A stretch of 46,002 nt of DNA, taken from Mycolicibacterium chlorophenolicum. GTDB taxonomy: Bacteria; Actinomycetota; Actinomycetes; Mycobacteriales; Mycobacteriaceae. Positions 1 through 9,839 of this stretch are shown here, one piece after another (position 1 is the first letter of the stretch; the number at the start of each line of letters is the position of its first letter). The position numbers and the translations under genes are program-made. The notes beneath the pieces are model-generated. The model did not search any database. It worked only from the letters and a program-made list of their open reading frames with translations, and was not told where the DNA came from. The stretch spans positions 1,046 through 47,047 of the forward strand of contig NZ_JYNL01000011.1 in assembly GCF_001044235.1 (NCBI RefSeq), in the 5' to 3' direction.

Positions 1-1
1 C

Positions 2-103
2 GCACTGGTGCTGATCACCCTGTCCGTCATCACCTTTGCCGCCCGCCCCGACCGCTACGAACAGACCCACCCCGCCCTGCCCTGCTGCGGCCATCTCGAG
101 TAA
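2..103 (+). CDS. C-terminal end of a membrane protein (partial, runs off left edge)
   Basis: An open frame enters from the left edge and stops at TAA 101-103, giving 33 residues. The first half is a hydrophobic stretch (ALVLITLSVITFAA) that looks like a last transmembrane helix. A short polar tail with a Cys-Cys pair near the end follows. This fits the end of a transporter or other integral membrane protein, but too little is present to name a family. The next gene begins about 56 bases later on the same strand. Confidence 0.45.
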   Translation, partial: ALVLITLSVITFAARPDRYEQTHPALPCCGHLE

Positions 104-159
104 CGACCACGCAACATCTCGGCGCGGGGTTTGCCCCAGCCCCCGTAAGGCTAGCTAGG

Positions 160-1428
160 GTGGACGTCAATCCCCCGAAAACAAGGCGAACAGTGACGGA
201 CCTCCTCGACGATGCCGCGTTGGGTAGTGGCCTGATTCCGAGCTTTCAACAGGTCGTGTCACTTCCCGGCGGGACCGTCGTCGGATACGAAGCACTGGCG
301 CGGTGGCCCCAACTCGACGGGACCGGCCCGCTGCAGGTCTTTGCCCACGCCGCCCGCAGAGGCACGTTGGACGTGCTCGACCGGGAATGCATCCACCGCG
401 CCGCCGACGCCGCACTGCGCGGCAACAGCACACCCGGAATGCTGCTGCTGATCAACTGCGAACCGTCGACGGAAGATCTGGACCTCGACGACGACGCCGT
501 CGCCGAGGCGGCCGGCGCCTTCCACCTGATGTTCGAGCTCACCGAGCGCGGATTGCTGGACAACCCCCGCGCGCTGCTGCGCAAGTTGGACGCGCTGCGC
601 GCACACGGCTTCATGATCGGTCTCGATGACATTGGCGCCCAACGTGATTCGCTGGCGCTGCTGGACATCATCGCCCCGGAGATCCTCAAACTGGACATGG
701 GGCTGGTGCAGCACCAACCCGACGACGTCCAGGCGCGCACCGTCGCCGCGATCATCGGTCACCACGAACGGACCGGCGCGACCATTCTGGCCGAGGGCAT
801 CGAAACCGAACTGCACCTCGAACAGGCACTGGCCTACGGCGCCACCCTGGGCCAGGGTTACCTCTTCGGCCATCCCGGCGCGCTGACCACCGTGCCCGAC
901 GTCCGGGCGCTACCCTCGTGGACGTCACGCACGCCGGAGTCGACCAGCCCCTCGGTGTTCGAGCTGGCCACCCCGGGTCTGGTGCAGCGGACGGTGCGCA
1001 AGCAGACGCTGCACGAACTGTGCCGGCACATCGAACGTCTGGCCCTGACCGCCGACAGCACCCCGATGGTGTTGGCGACCGTGCAGCACGCGGGCAACTT
1101 CGGCGGCGCGACCCGCGACATGTACACGCAGATCGCGCAGCGCTCACCCCTGGTCGTGGTGTTCGGCGAGGGTGTTCCCGACGAACCCGAACCGGGCATT
1201 CGAGGTGTGGCCGTCACTCCCGACGATCCCCTGGCCACCGAATGGACCGTGCTGGTGCTCGGGCCCGACACCGCTGCGGCGCTGATCGCGCGCGAACAGC
1301 CCGGCGAGCACCCGCCGGTCCTTGACGGCGACCGGCGCTTCGAGTCGGTGATCACCTTCGACCGCACCCGCGTCGCGGCGGCGGCCCGCAGCCTCCTGAA
1401 ACGTCTGCCCGACAGCGCCGCCGGTTAG
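160..1428 (+). CDS. EAL-DICT domain protein, probable c-di-GMP phosphodiesterase
   Basis: The N-terminal part (residues about 20-245) is an EAL domain, which hydrolyses cyclic di-GMP. The signature EAL lies at residues 44-46. The other expected metal and catalytic positions are visible: Asn in LLINCEPS, Glu in FELTE, the Asp pair in LDDIGA, Lys in LKLD, Glu in AEGIET and Gln in GQGYLFG. Activity is therefore plausible. The C-terminal part (about 280-420) resembles the DICT sensory domain that accompanies c-di-GMP and two-component proteins. No membrane segment is seen, so it should be cytosolic. The start is uncertain: GTG 160 gives the longest frame, while GTG 193 has a weak purine-rich stretch upstream. 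It converges on the PAS-GGDEF gene, which ends 11 bases away, so opposing enzymes sit side by side. Confidence 0.88.
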   Translation: MDVNPPKTRRTVTDLLDDAALGSGLIPSFQQVVSLPGGTVVGYEALARWPQLDGTGPLQVFAHAARRGTLDVLDRECIHRAADAALRGNSTPGMLLLINCEPSTEDLDLDDDAVAEAAGAFHLMFELTERGLLDNPRALLRKLDALRAHGFMIGLDDIGAQRDSLALLDIIAPEILKLDMGLVQHQPDDVQARTVAAIIGHHERTGATILAEGIETELHLEQALAYGATLGQGYLFGHPGALTTVPDVRALPSWTSRTPESTSPSVFELATPGLVQRTVRKQTLHELCRHIERLALTADSTPMVLATVQHAGNFGGATRDMYTQIAQRSPLVVVFGEGVPDEPEPGIRGVAVTPDDPLATEWTVLVLGPDTAAALIAREQPGEHPPVLDGDRRFESVITFDRTRVAAAARSLLKRLPDSAAG

Positions 1429-1439
1429 CGGCGTCGACG

Positions 1440-3062
1440 TCACGCGAAAGACGTTCCCCGGCGCAGGATCTTGGCCTGGTACATCGCCGCGTCCGCGTCG
1501 CGCAGGATGTCCTCGACGTCGCGCTCGTCCGCGGCCGACAGCTCGGTGACCCCGATGCTGACACTGACCCTGCGAAGCCTGCCGCTGACATAGATCGGTT
1601 CCGCGAACTCGCCGTGCATACGCGCGGTGAGGCCTTCCAGCGCCGCGCGGTCCAGGCATCCGTACAGCAGCACCACGAACTCGTCGCCACTGAGCCGGCC
1701 CACGAAATCGCCGTCGCGCACGCTGTTGCGCAGCCGTCGCGCGGTTTCCCGCAGCGCACCGTCGCCGGCGTGATGGCCCAGATCGTCGTTGATGGCCTTG
1801 AGGTCGTCCAGATCGACGAACAACACCGCCGAAAGGTGCGGGGCACCCGGCTTCTCCGCCCGCGCGAGCCTCGCCTCGATCTGCGCGCGGTTGGGCAGCC
1901 CCGTCAGCGGATCATGGTGCGCCTGATAGGCAAGGTGGGCTTTGGCGTTGTGTTCTGCGGTGATGTCGGCGAACGAGACGAGTAGCGCGGAGTTCTCCGT
2001 GTCTGCTGGGTCCAGCAGACAGCAGTTGACCGACAGCCATGCGTGGGTGCCGTCCGCCCTCTCGACGCCCACGACCATGTTCTCCAGTGGGGCGTTGGCG
2101 AACATCAGCTTCACAGAACCCAGTTCGTTGTCGCCGATCTTGACGCCCCGGTAGTTGAAGACCGGAAACGTGAGCGCGCCGCTGGTGTAGTCGGCGACCA
2201 GACCCGCAGTGCCCAGCCGCAGGATGTGGCGGGCCGCCGGGTTGATCGACTGCGGTTTCCCGTGGCGGTCGAGCACGATGACTCCGTCGTGCAGGGACCG
2301 TACGACGGATTCGAAGTGGACCTCCGCGCGCCGCTGCGCCGTGTAATCCGAACACAGCACCACATAGCCGTCGTCCATCGCCGCGACCGACAGCCGGACG
2401 TTGACGGGAGACCCGTCCGCCGCGCGGTGCCTGGCGTGCACGACCCCGCCGCCGGCGACGATGTCCGCCAGGTCGACATCGCCGTCGACGGCTTCGACCA
2501 GCGGCAGGCCGAGCGCACGCTCCACCGGACGCCGGTACACCGCCGCCGCGGCCGAATTCCAGCTGGTGACGATGCCGTCCGCGGTCGTGGCGATGATCGC
2601 GTCACTGACGTGGTTGACCAACGCCGCCTGATAGCGCAGCGCCGCCTCGGCCGCCTTCTGCGCGGTCAGGTCGCGGAAGATGACCTGGTAGGCGGGTTCA
2701 CCGTTCCAGGTGGTCAACACCGAGACCACCTCGACCTCCAACGGGCTGCCGTCGAGGCGCCGCAGGACGGCTTCGGAGGCCGGTGAGCTGTCGCCTTCGT
2801 CCGACAGAGCGAGGATGCGTTCCAGCATCGAGCCGATTGAGTCGGGATGGACGAAGTCGATGATCGGACGCCCCACCAATTGCTCGGCGCTGTCGGCGCC
2901 GAAACCCCGCACCCCCGCGGGATTGACGTAGACCACCCGACCGTCGGAATGCACGCACATCGGGTCCGGGCTCAGGTCGACCAGCCGACGGTAACGCTCC
3001 TCGGCCGTATCGACGTGGCGTCCGGAGTTGCCCTGTGTGCTCGATTCCGACGTTGTCCTCAC
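1440..3062 (-). CDS. PAS-PAS-PAS-GGDEF diguanylate cyclase
   Basis: Three PAS-type sensory modules fill roughly residues 20-370, and a GGDEF domain fills the C-terminus. The active-site motif is SGDEF (about residues 458-462 from GTG 3062), an accepted active variant of GGDEF. An RxxD inhibitory site (RDGD) lies exactly five residues before it, so product feedback inhibition is expected. No transmembrane segment is present, which suggests sensing of cytosolic cues such as redox or a ligand. The start is ambiguous. GTG 3062 follows a purine-rich AGGGGGA closely, while TTG 3092 would lie inside an inverted repeat. The gene is divergent from the ketosynthase gene and converges on the EAL-DICT gene. 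Whether the PAS domains bind a cofactor cannot be read from the sequence. Confidence 0.88.
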   Translation of the reverse strand: MRTTSESSTQGNSGRHVDTAEERYRRLVDLSPDPMCVHSDGRVVYVNPAGVRGFGADSAEQLVGRPIIDFVHPDSIGSMLERILALSDEGDSSPASEAVLRRLDGSPLEVEVVSVLTTWNGEPAYQVIFRDLTAQKAAEAALRYQAALVNHVSDAIIATTADGIVTSWNSAAAAVYRRPVERALGLPLVEAVDGDVDLADIVAGGGVVHARHRAADGSPVNVRLSVAAMDDGYVVLCSDYTAQRRAEVHFESVVRSLHDGVIVLDRHGKPQSINPAARHILRLGTAGLVADYTSGALTFPVFNYRGVKIGDNELGSVKLMFANAPLENMVVGVERADGTHAWLSVNCCLLDPADTENSALLVSFADITAEHNAKAHLAYQAHHDPLTGLPNRAQIEARLARAEKPGAPHLSAVLFVDLDDLKAINDDLGHHAGDGALRETARRLRNSVRDGDFVGRLSGDEFVVLLYGCLDRAALEGLTARMHGEFAEPIYVSGRLRRVSVSIGVTELSAADERDVEDILRDADAAMYQAKILRRGTSFA

Positions 3063-3078
3063 ACTCCCCCTGAGAAAT

Positions 3079-3108
3079 GATTTGCTGCACAATCATATTC
3101 AGCAAATC
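3079..3108. promoter_or_regulatory. Perfect 9-bp inverted repeat at the start of the PAS-GGDEF gene
   Basis: GATTTGCTG (3079-3087) and CAGCAAATC (3100-3108) form a perfect dyad with a 12-base AT-rich spacer. It lies just upstream of GTG 3062 and covers the alternative TTG 3092. It could be an operator, or a hairpin in the leader RNA of the diguanylate cyclase gene. The surrounding 150 bp also hold the divergent ketosynthase promoter. Confidence 0.5.
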
Positions 3109-3244
3109 TGACACTCCACTGCCACGAGTGCCTCGCTTCACAGTATGGCCGCGACCTGGCCTTTGGGCTAGTGATCTGCTTGCGAATGGGTGTTAATCGA
3201 GCTAGGGGCCCGCGGGGGCAACGCCACAACGAAGGGGAGATCAC

Positions 3245-4405
3245 ATGAACACTGCGCACATGGGCATCGCGGGAATCGGGGCTGTCACCGGCTACGGGTG
3301 GGGACGGCAAACATTGTGGAACGGGCTGGCGAGCGGAAAGCCGGCCGCGACGCTGTACCCGGGCTTCGGGCCCGGCGGGAACGACGACGCCTGGCTGTCC
3401 CGGATCAGCGACGACGGCGATCCGCGCGACGGTCTGAGCCGCTTCGGCCAGGCGCTGCGCGCCGCGGCACGCGAAGCCATCACCGACGCCCGCCGGCGCG
3501 GGTGGACACCCGGGCGCCGGGTGGGCCTGCTGCACGCGGTCGTGATCGCCGAGGTCGAGGGCTGGCGCAACTTCTACCTCAAGGACCACGCCACCCGGCG
3601 CGTCCGCGACTATCTCACACTGATGCCGTCGACCCCGGTGTCGATGTTGATGCAGGAGTACGGCTTTCACGGCCCGGCGATGAACGTGTCGGCGATGTGC
3701 GCGTCAGGCAACGCCGCGCTCATCACCGCCAAGATGTGGCTGGACGCGGGCATCGTCGACGACGTCGTGTTCGTCTCCACCGACCTGTCACTGACCCCGG
3801 AGAACGTCGAGCACTTCGTCCGGCTCGGCGTCGGTGTCGTCGACACCGATCCGCTGGACGCCTGCCGTCCGTTCCAGGAGGGCAGCCGCGGCTTCCCGGC
3901 CGGCGAGGCCGCCGTCGCGTTCGTGCTGTCCCGACGTAGCGACGCGCCCTACGTGCACGTGCTCGGCGGGGCGATGTCGCACGACGCCTTCCATCTCACC
4001 TCGGTCGATCCGTCCCGGACCGAGGTGGACCGCTGCGTGCTCGACGCGCTGGCGTCCTCCGGCGTCGACGCCGCCGACATCACCTACATGAACGCGCACG
4101 GACCCGGCACCCAGCAGTGCGACACCGTCGAGGCGGCGGTCCTCGACGAGGTGCTCGGCGGCACGGCCCACATCTATTCGGTCAAGCCGCTGACGGGGCA
4201 CTGCCAGGGCGCCGCGGCCGCCGTCGAGGTCGCCGCGGCGGCGCTCGGCTACGGCCAGCAGCAGGTGCCCGCCCCGCCGACCGTCGCCCCCGGCCATCCC
4301 CGCCTGCTGGACGGACTCACGCCGATGCGGACGGGGCTGACGCTGAAGACCTCGCTGGGCATGGGAGGGCACAACGCGGCCGTCGTCCTCGCCCCTGTTG
4401 CGTGA
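3245..4405 (+). CDS. Beta-ketoacyl synthase family protein (orphan KAS)
   Basis: A thiolase-fold ketosynthase of 386 residues, which normally performs decarboxylative Claisen condensation of acyl and malonyl thioesters. The catalytic triad is visible: Cys152 in SAMCASGN, His285 in MNAHGPGT and His319 in KPLTGHCQG, with the conserved Lys314. This is the Cys-His-His set of KAS I/II enzymes. Length is slightly below the usual 410-420 residues. The start ATG 3245 has a good GGGGAG ribosome site about seven bases upstream. No acyl carrier protein, ketoreductase or transacylase lies nearby, so the partner and product are unknown. sseA follows after 35 bases and could be cotranscribed. Confidence 0.85.
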   Translation: MNTAHMGIAGIGAVTGYGWGRQTLWNGLASGKPAATLYPGFGPGGNDDAWLSRISDDGDPRDGLSRFGQALRAAAREAITDARRRGWTPGRRVGLLHAVVIAEVEGWRNFYLKDHATRRVRDYLTLMPSTPVSMLMQEYGFHGPAMNVSAMCASGNAALITAKMWLDAGIVDDVVFVSTDLSLTPENVEHFVRLGVGVVDTDPLDACRPFQEGSRGFPAGEAAVAFVLSRRSDAPYVHVLGGAMSHDAFHLTSVDPSRTEVDRCVLDALASSGVDAADITYMNAHGPGTQQCDTVEAAVLDEVLGGTAHIYSVKPLTGHCQGAAAAVEVAAAALGYGQQQVPAPPTVAPGHPRLLDGLTPMRTGLTLKTSLGMGGHNAAVVLAPVA

Positions 4406-4440
4406 GGAAGGCGTAGCCGCTCGCCGGTAGGCTGACTCCC

Positions 4441-5328
<888 letters not shown>

Positions 5329-5330
5329 GC

Positions 5331-5738
5331 ATGCCGGCCGCGCTGGCCGAGGTGGTCTCCGACTTTCAGGAGGTCGAAGGCCAGGACAAGCTCGCGATGC
5401 TGCTGGAGTTCGCCAACGAGTTACCGCCGCTGCCTTCGGATTTGGAGGAGGCGGCAATGGAACCGGTACCCGAGTGCCAGTCCCCCCTGTTCCTCCACGT
5501 CGACGCCGGCGACCGTGAGCACGTGCGGCTGCACTTCAGCGCGCCGGCCGAAGCTCCCACCACCCGCGGGTTCGCCGCGATCCTGGCGGCCGGCCTGGAC
5601 GGGCAGTCGGCCGACGACATCCTCGCCGTGCCCGACGACTTCTACACCGACCTCGGGCTGGGCGCGCTGATCAGCCCGCTGCGCTTGCGCGGCATGTCGG
5701 CGATGCTGACCCGGATCAAACGCCGGCTCCAAGGCTGA
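5331..5738 (+). CDS. SufE-like cysteine desulfurase acceptor protein
   Basis: A SufE/CsdE-fold protein of 135 residues that accepts persulfide sulfur from a cysteine desulfurase and passes it to Fe-S assembly or other sulfur pathways. The expected active-site cysteine is Cys49 in [10 protein letters not shown]. Spacing to the preceding gene is very tight: GTG 5325 overlaps the sseA stop (GTGA), and ATG 5331 lies just after. Either could be the start, and both imply translational coupling with sseA. It corresponds in position to M. tuberculosis Rv3284. The pairing with a rhodanese suggests sulfane-sulfur handling rather than a full SUF operon. Confidence 0.88.
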   Translation: MPAALAEVVSDFQEVEGQDKLAMLLEFANELPPLPSDLEEAAMEPVPECQSPLFLHVDAGDREHVRLHFSAPAEAPTTRGFAAILAAGLDGQSADDILAVPDDFYTDLGLGALISPLRLRGMSAMLTRIKRRLQG

Positions 5739-5794
5739 GCGACGCACTACGCTGGACTCCTACGGGTGTGCCGACGTCTCGAGGGGGTCTTCCG

Positions 5795-7351
5795 ATGACA
5801 CCGGGCGCATTGCCGATCGACGGGCAGCCGCAGCTTGCCGCCGATGACCAACCACCGCACTTCTCCGAAGCCGACTATGTGCGGGGGATGACGCGGCTGA
5901 CCGACGTCATCCAGGAATTGTCGCTGTCACGGACCGCGAGCGAGGTGCAACGGATCGTCGCCTCCACCGCGCGGGAGGTACTCGGCTGCGACGGGGCCAC
6001 GGTCGTGATCCGGGACCGTGACATGTGCTTCTATGCCGACGAGGACGCGGTCACGCCGCTGTGGAAGGGCAGGCGCTTCCCTATGGAGGCGTGCGTCAGC
6101 GGATGGGTGATGGTGCACAAGCAACCCGCGGTGATTCCCGACATCTACGCCGACGAGCGCGTCCCCCATGACGCCTACCGTCCGACCTTCGTGAAGAGCC
6201 TGGCCATGGTGCCGATCCGCCGGCGGGATCCCGTCGGCGCCCTCGGCGCGTACTGGGCGCAGCGTCGGCGCCCCACTCAGCACGAGCTGGCCCTGTTGCA
6301 GGCGCTGGCCGACGTGACCTCGGTGGCGATGGAGAACGTCCAGGTGCACGCGGTGCTCGAGCAGCAGATCGGAGAACGCCCGACATCGATCGACGTCGCG
6401 ATGCCGTCCGCCGCCGCGCCGGGGGGCCTCGACGCGACCTTCGCGGCGGCCTTCGCGAACGCCCCGATCGGCATGGCCGTCATCGGGCTCGACGGAAGCT
6501 TTCACAAGGTCAACCGGGAGTTCTGCCGCATCGCCGGGTACCAGCCCGAGGACCTGACCAGACTGACGTTCCAGGACATCACCCATCCGGATGACCTCGA
6601 TATCGACCTCGCCGAGGCGTCGCGACTCCTCGCCGGCGAGATCGCCAGCTACCAGATGGACAAGCGGTACTACTCCAGGGACGGACACGTCGTCTGGGTG
6701 CGGCTCTCCGTCTTCCTGGTCCACGACGACTCCGGCGAGCCGCAAGCATTCATCTCCCACATCGAGGACATCTCCGCGCGCCGCCGCGATGAGGAACAGC
6801 TGCGACGGCAGGCGACGCTCGACACCCTCACGGGCGTCTACAACCGCAACAGGTTCGAGGAGGAGCTGCGGCGTTACAAGGTGCGGGCAAGCCGGCACTC
6901 GAACGTCGACGAGGCAGCCGTGTTCATGATCGACCTCGATGGTCTCAAGCAGGTCAACGATCAACACGGTCACGGCGCGGGTGACGCCTACCTGAGGAAC
7001 GTCGCCGACATCATCAGCCGGCGACTGCGTCTGTCCGACGTTCTCGCCCGGATCGGTGGCGACGAGTTCGCCGTGCTGCTTCCTCGGACGACTCCGGCGC
7101 AGGCCCAACAGATGGCGCAGACATTGGTGGAGCGCGTCGAGGCTCTGTCTCCGGGCACCATCTGCATCGGTATCGCCATGCTCACGCCGGATGCCATCGA
7201 CGAAGCCCTCGAGCGCGCCGACCGGGCCATGTACCGCGCCAAACGTCAGGGCGGAAGCCACTGGTGCGGGCCGGAGCCGGCTCCAGTGATCAGCGAGGAG
7301 TCAACACGATCACCGGGATCTCCCGCGTCGTCCGCTTCTGGTATTCGGTGA
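5795..7351 (+). CDS. GAF-PAS-GGDEF diguanylate cyclase
   Basis: Domain order is GAF (about residues 15-180), PAS with a PAC-like tail (about 205-340) and GGDEF (about 345-500). The motif is a perfect GGDEF at about residues 421-425. An RLSD inhibitory site sits five residues before it, so an active, feedback-inhibited cyclase is expected. No membrane segment is seen. ATG 5795 is preferred over the upstream GTG 5768 because AGGGGG lies about eight bases before it. The 3' end overlaps the convergent Ddn-like gene by about 60 bases (7290-7351), and the last 20 or so residues are low-complexity Ser/Pro. It is the second cyclase within 6 kb. Confidence 0.9.
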   Translation: MTPGALPIDGQPQLAADDQPPHFSEADYVRGMTRLTDVIQELSLSRTASEVQRIVASTAREVLGCDGATVVIRDRDMCFYADEDAVTPLWKGRRFPMEACVSGWVMVHKQPAVIPDIYADERVPHDAYRPTFVKSLAMVPIRRRDPVGALGAYWAQRRRPTQHELALLQALADVTSVAMENVQVHAVLEQQIGERPTSIDVAMPSAAAPGGLDATFAAAFANAPIGMAVIGLDGSFHKVNREFCRIAGYQPEDLTRLTFQDITHPDDLDIDLAEASRLLAGEIASYQMDKRYYSRDGHVVWVRLSVFLVHDDSGEPQAFISHIEDISARRRDEEQLRRQATLDTLTGVYNRNRFEEELRRYKVRASRHSNVDEAAVFMIDLDGLKQVNDQHGHGAGDAYLRNVADIISRRLRLSDVLARIGGDEFAVLLPRTTPAQAQQMAQTLVERVEALSPGTICIGIAMLTPDAIDEALERADRAMYRAKRQGGSHWCGPEPAPVISEESTRSPGSPASSASGIR

Positions 7352-7769
7352 AGTAGGGGTACATCTCGACCAGCCGCCGCCACAGGTCCGGCCTCTCCTC
7401 GTCGGTGGCGAGTGCCGCGTCGACGCGGATCGTCTCCCCGTTGACGTCCAGGGTTGCTGTCGGATTCGCCTGCAGGTTGCGCCACCACACCGGGTCGGTG
7501 TCGCTGCCCGAATACGCCGCGGCGATGACGAAGCGGTCGCCCTCCTTGATGTAGATGACGGGCACCGTGCGCGGCTTGCCGGTCTTGCGGCCGGTGACGG
7601 TCAGCAGCATCGTCGGGTACTTGTGGTTCTGCGCGCGGCCCCCGGTGAGCCGGTAGGCGACGGCGTGCAGCGTGCTGAACGTCCGGGTGACGGGCCGCAT
7701 CGCCGGACGGCGCAGTACGTCGCTGAGGGCGTTGAAGACCCGCGCTGCCGGGGACTGCATGGAGGACAT
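7290..7769 (-). CDS. Ddn-like deazaflavin (F420)-dependent nitroreductase family protein
   Basis: A split-beta-barrel protein of the actinobacterial flavin/deazaflavin oxidoreductase family (old DUF385), to which the pretomanid-activating Ddn belongs. Diagnostic stretches are the strand TGRKTGKPRTVPV followed by FVIAAAYSGSDTDPVWWRNL, then NPTATLDVNG. These are typical of F420-binding members, which are often membrane-associated quinone or aldehyde reductases. A longer frame begins at 7883, but ATG 7769 has a GGGAGA stretch about nine bases upstream and gives the usual family length (about 160 residues); ATG 7760 is another option. The gene is convergent with the GAF-PAS-GGDEF gene. The substrate is unknown. 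Confidence 0.85.
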   Translation of the reverse strand: MSSMQSPAARVFNALSDVLRRPAMRPVTRTFSTLHAVAYRLTGGRAQNHKYPTMLLTVTGRKTGKPRTVPVIYIKEGDRFVIAAAYSGSDTDPVWWRNLQANPTATLDVNGETIRVDAALATDEERPDLWRRLVEMYPYFTEYQKRTTREIPVIVLTPR

Positions 7770-7906
7770 CAGGGAAGTCTCCCGCACACGGCCGGCAAAC
7801 ACCGGCTCCGGGGATAGCCCGTACAGAACAGCAGTCACTCCGGTAACGTCTGGCGCTCGGGGGACGACGCACTGAGCAAACACCTATCAAGGGGGGCACG
7901 TTGACC

Positions 7907-8203
7907 ATGTCGATGACCAAGCGATCGGCGCTGACGCTCGTCGCACTGGCCGCAGCCATGACTGCGGGCGCCCTGAGCTTCGGCAGCGCACTGGCCAAGG
8001 CCGACGACATCAAGCCCAGCCCATGGGTGAAGAGCCCGCAGGCCGGCGACGTCCGCCGCGACTCCACCCAGGGCGAGGTGCGCGACGGGTACATCCTGGC
8101 CCCCGCCGGCGGGGCCATCCGCCAGTCCCCGGTCGCGACGCCCGGCACCACGGCCGGCGGCTTCAAGGGTGTGCGCGTCGGCCCCGGCATCGGCGGCTGG
8201 TGA
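7907..8203 (+). CDS. Small secreted protein, unknown function
   Basis: About 98 residues with a clear Sec signal peptide: Lys/Arg at the start, a hydrophobic core (LTLVALAAAMTAGALSF), and probable cleavage near ALAKAD at about residues 31-34. The mature part is about 65 residues, rich in Gly, Pro and Ala, ending in GPGIGGW, with no cysteine. I do not recognise a domain. A strong AAGGGGGG at 7889-7896 lies upstream; TTG 7901 and ATG 7907 are both possible starts. It is divergent from the Ddn-like gene and stands alone. Confidence 0.7.
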   Translation: MSMTKRSALTLVALAAAMTAGALSFGSALAKADDIKPSPWVKSPQAGDVRRDSTQGEVRDGYILAPAGGAIRQSPVATPGTTAGGFKGVRVGPGIGGW

Positions 8204-8263
8204 ACGCATGACCGTTGTCCCGAACGCTGACTGACGGGACGTTCCTGCGCGTACGCTCCCGCC

Positions 8264-8767
8264 ATGCAGAAGCTGCTCCAGTCCCTGAGCGAAGCCGACT
8301 TCCAGGTCGTCCGCGCGACAGAACCCCGGCAGATGGCCGACCTGGACGAGGACGACCTGCTCGAGTTGCACGCTCGCGTGCGCCGCGCCCGCAACAAGCA
8401 CGTCGGGAAGTACCGCCGCGCCGGAGCCGTGAAAGTCGGCACCAAGGGATCACGGGCCGCGGCCAAAGAAGCCAACGACCGCAACGCCGATCGCGCTGAG
8501 ATCTTCGAGGACGCACTGAGCCGGGTCAGCAGACAACTCGCCCAGGTCGCACGGCGCAGCGCCGTCGAACTCAAGGCCGAACGCCTCGCCCGCGCCCAAC
8601 AGACGCCCGCACCGAGCACCCCGACCCCACGTGAGCGCGGCAAGGTCCGCGCGAGCAGGGCACCCCGGTCAGATGACACGCGGGCCAACCCTGGACGCAA
8701 GAAACGCGACGCGGCATCGACGGCAGCGGGCGCCCGACGACAAGCCAAGCGCGACAGTCGCTCCTGA
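8264..8767 (+). CDS. Conserved basic hypothetical protein
   Basis: A 167-residue protein without signal peptide or membrane segment. Residues 1-50 are acidic and probably helical (MADLDEDDLLELHARVRRARN). The middle is helical and Lys/Arg-rich, and the last 60 residues are a disordered tail of Ala, Arg, Lys, Pro and Thr. The charge pattern suggests nucleic-acid contact, but no known domain is visible. Codon use is normal for the region. It converges on the ABC-ATPase gene, ending three bases from it. Confidence 0.7.
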   Translation: MQKLLQSLSEADFQVVRATEPRQMADLDEDDLLELHARVRRARNKHVGKYRRAGAVKVGTKGSRAAAKEANDRNADRAEIFEDALSRVSRQLAQVARRSAVELKAERLARAQQTPAPSTPTPRERGKVRASRAPRSDDTRANPGRKKRDAASTAAGARRQAKRDSRS

Positions 8768-8770
8768 CCG

Positions 8771-9835
8771 TCAGCGCACCGCGTCCCCCGTCTCGGCGTC
8801 GAACAGATAGGTCCGCTCCGGCGGCACCAGCAGCCCGACCGGCGTGCCGGCCTCGAGCGCCGTCCCGGGCGGCGCCTGCGCGATCACCCGCGTCGGATCC
8901 GGCGTGTCGACCAGCGCCGTCATCAGCACGTGGCTGCCCAGCGGTTCGACGAAATCCACCCGGGCCGGCACCGCGCCGTCCGCCTGGGCGCCGCCCAGCT
9001 GTAGATGCTCCGGCCGCACCCCGACCGTGACCGGGCCGTCCGGGCACGGCACCGCGTGCAGCTCCGCCCCGCCGAGATGCAGTGCACCCGAACGGACCAC
9101 GCCCGGCAGCAGGTTCATCGGCGGGCTGCCCATGAATGCGGCGACGAAGGTGTTGGCCGGCCGGTGGTAGACGTCGTCGGTGCTGCCGATCTGCTGCACC
9201 TCGCCGCCGGCCATCACGCACAGCCGGTCGCCCAGCGTCATCGCCTCCACCTGATCGTGCGTGACGTACACCGACGTGACCGGCACCTCGCGGTGCAGCC
9301 GCTTCAGGTCGCCGCGAACCTGGTTGCGCAGCTTGGCATCCAGATTCGACAGCGGCTCGTCGAGCAGGAAGGCCTGCGGATCACGCACCAGCGCGCGGCC
9401 CATCGCGACCCGCTGGCGCTGCCCGCCGGAGAGCTGACCGGGCTTGCGGTCCAGCAGCTCCCCGATCTGCAGCAGCTCGGCCGTCTCCCGCACGCGGCGC
9501 TCGATCTCCGCCCGCGGGGTCTTACGCTGCTTCAGCCCGTAGGCCAGGTTGCGGTACACGGTCATGTGCGGATACAGCGCGTAGTTCTGGAACACCATCG
9601 CGATGTCGCGCTGCCCCGGCCCCAGCGTGTTGACCACCTGCCCGCCGATGCGGATCTCCCCCGCCGTGGGCTTGTCCAGCCCGGCCAGCAGCCGCAGCGC
9701 GGTGCTCTTGCCGCACCCGGACGGACCCACCAGGATCAGGAACTCGCCGTCACCCACGGTCAGGTTCAGCCCGTTGAGCGCGGTGACGCCACCCGGATAC
9801 GTCCGGGACACCTCACGGAATTCGACTTCTGCCAA
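8771..9835 (-). CDS. Sugar ABC transporter ATPase (MalK/UgpC/MsmK type)
   Basis: Nucleotide-binding subunit of a carbohydrate importer. All ATPase motifs are present: Walker A GPSGCGKST (about residues 37-45), signature LSGGQRQRV, Walker B FLLDEPLSNLD, and the H-loop THDQVEAM. A C-terminal OB/TOBE regulatory domain follows (about 235-350), typical of CUT1 transporters, giving the usual length of about 354 residues. It is the last gene of the ten-gene sugar operon, four bases after the second permease gene. It should assemble with the two upstream permeases and the lipoprotein, although MsmK-type ATPases may also serve other importers. Confidence 0.93.
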   Translation of the reverse strand: MAEVEFREVSRTYPGGVTALNGLNLTVGDGEFLILVGPSGCGKSTALRLLAGLDKPTAGEIRIGGQVVNTLGPGQRDIAMVFQNYALYPHMTVYRNLAYGLKQRKTPRAEIERRVRETAELLQIGELLDRKPGQLSGGQRQRVAMGRALVRDPQAFLLDEPLSNLDAKLRNQVRGDLKRLHREVPVTSVYVTHDQVEAMTLGDRLCVMAGGEVQQIGSTDDVYHRPANTFVAAFMGSPPMNLLPGVVRSGALHLGGAELHAVPCPDGPVTVGVRPEHLQLGGAQADGAVPARVDFVEPLGSHVLMTALVDTPDPTRVIAQAPPGTALEAGTPVGLLVPPERTYLFDAETGDAVR

Positions 9836-9839
9836 CGCC

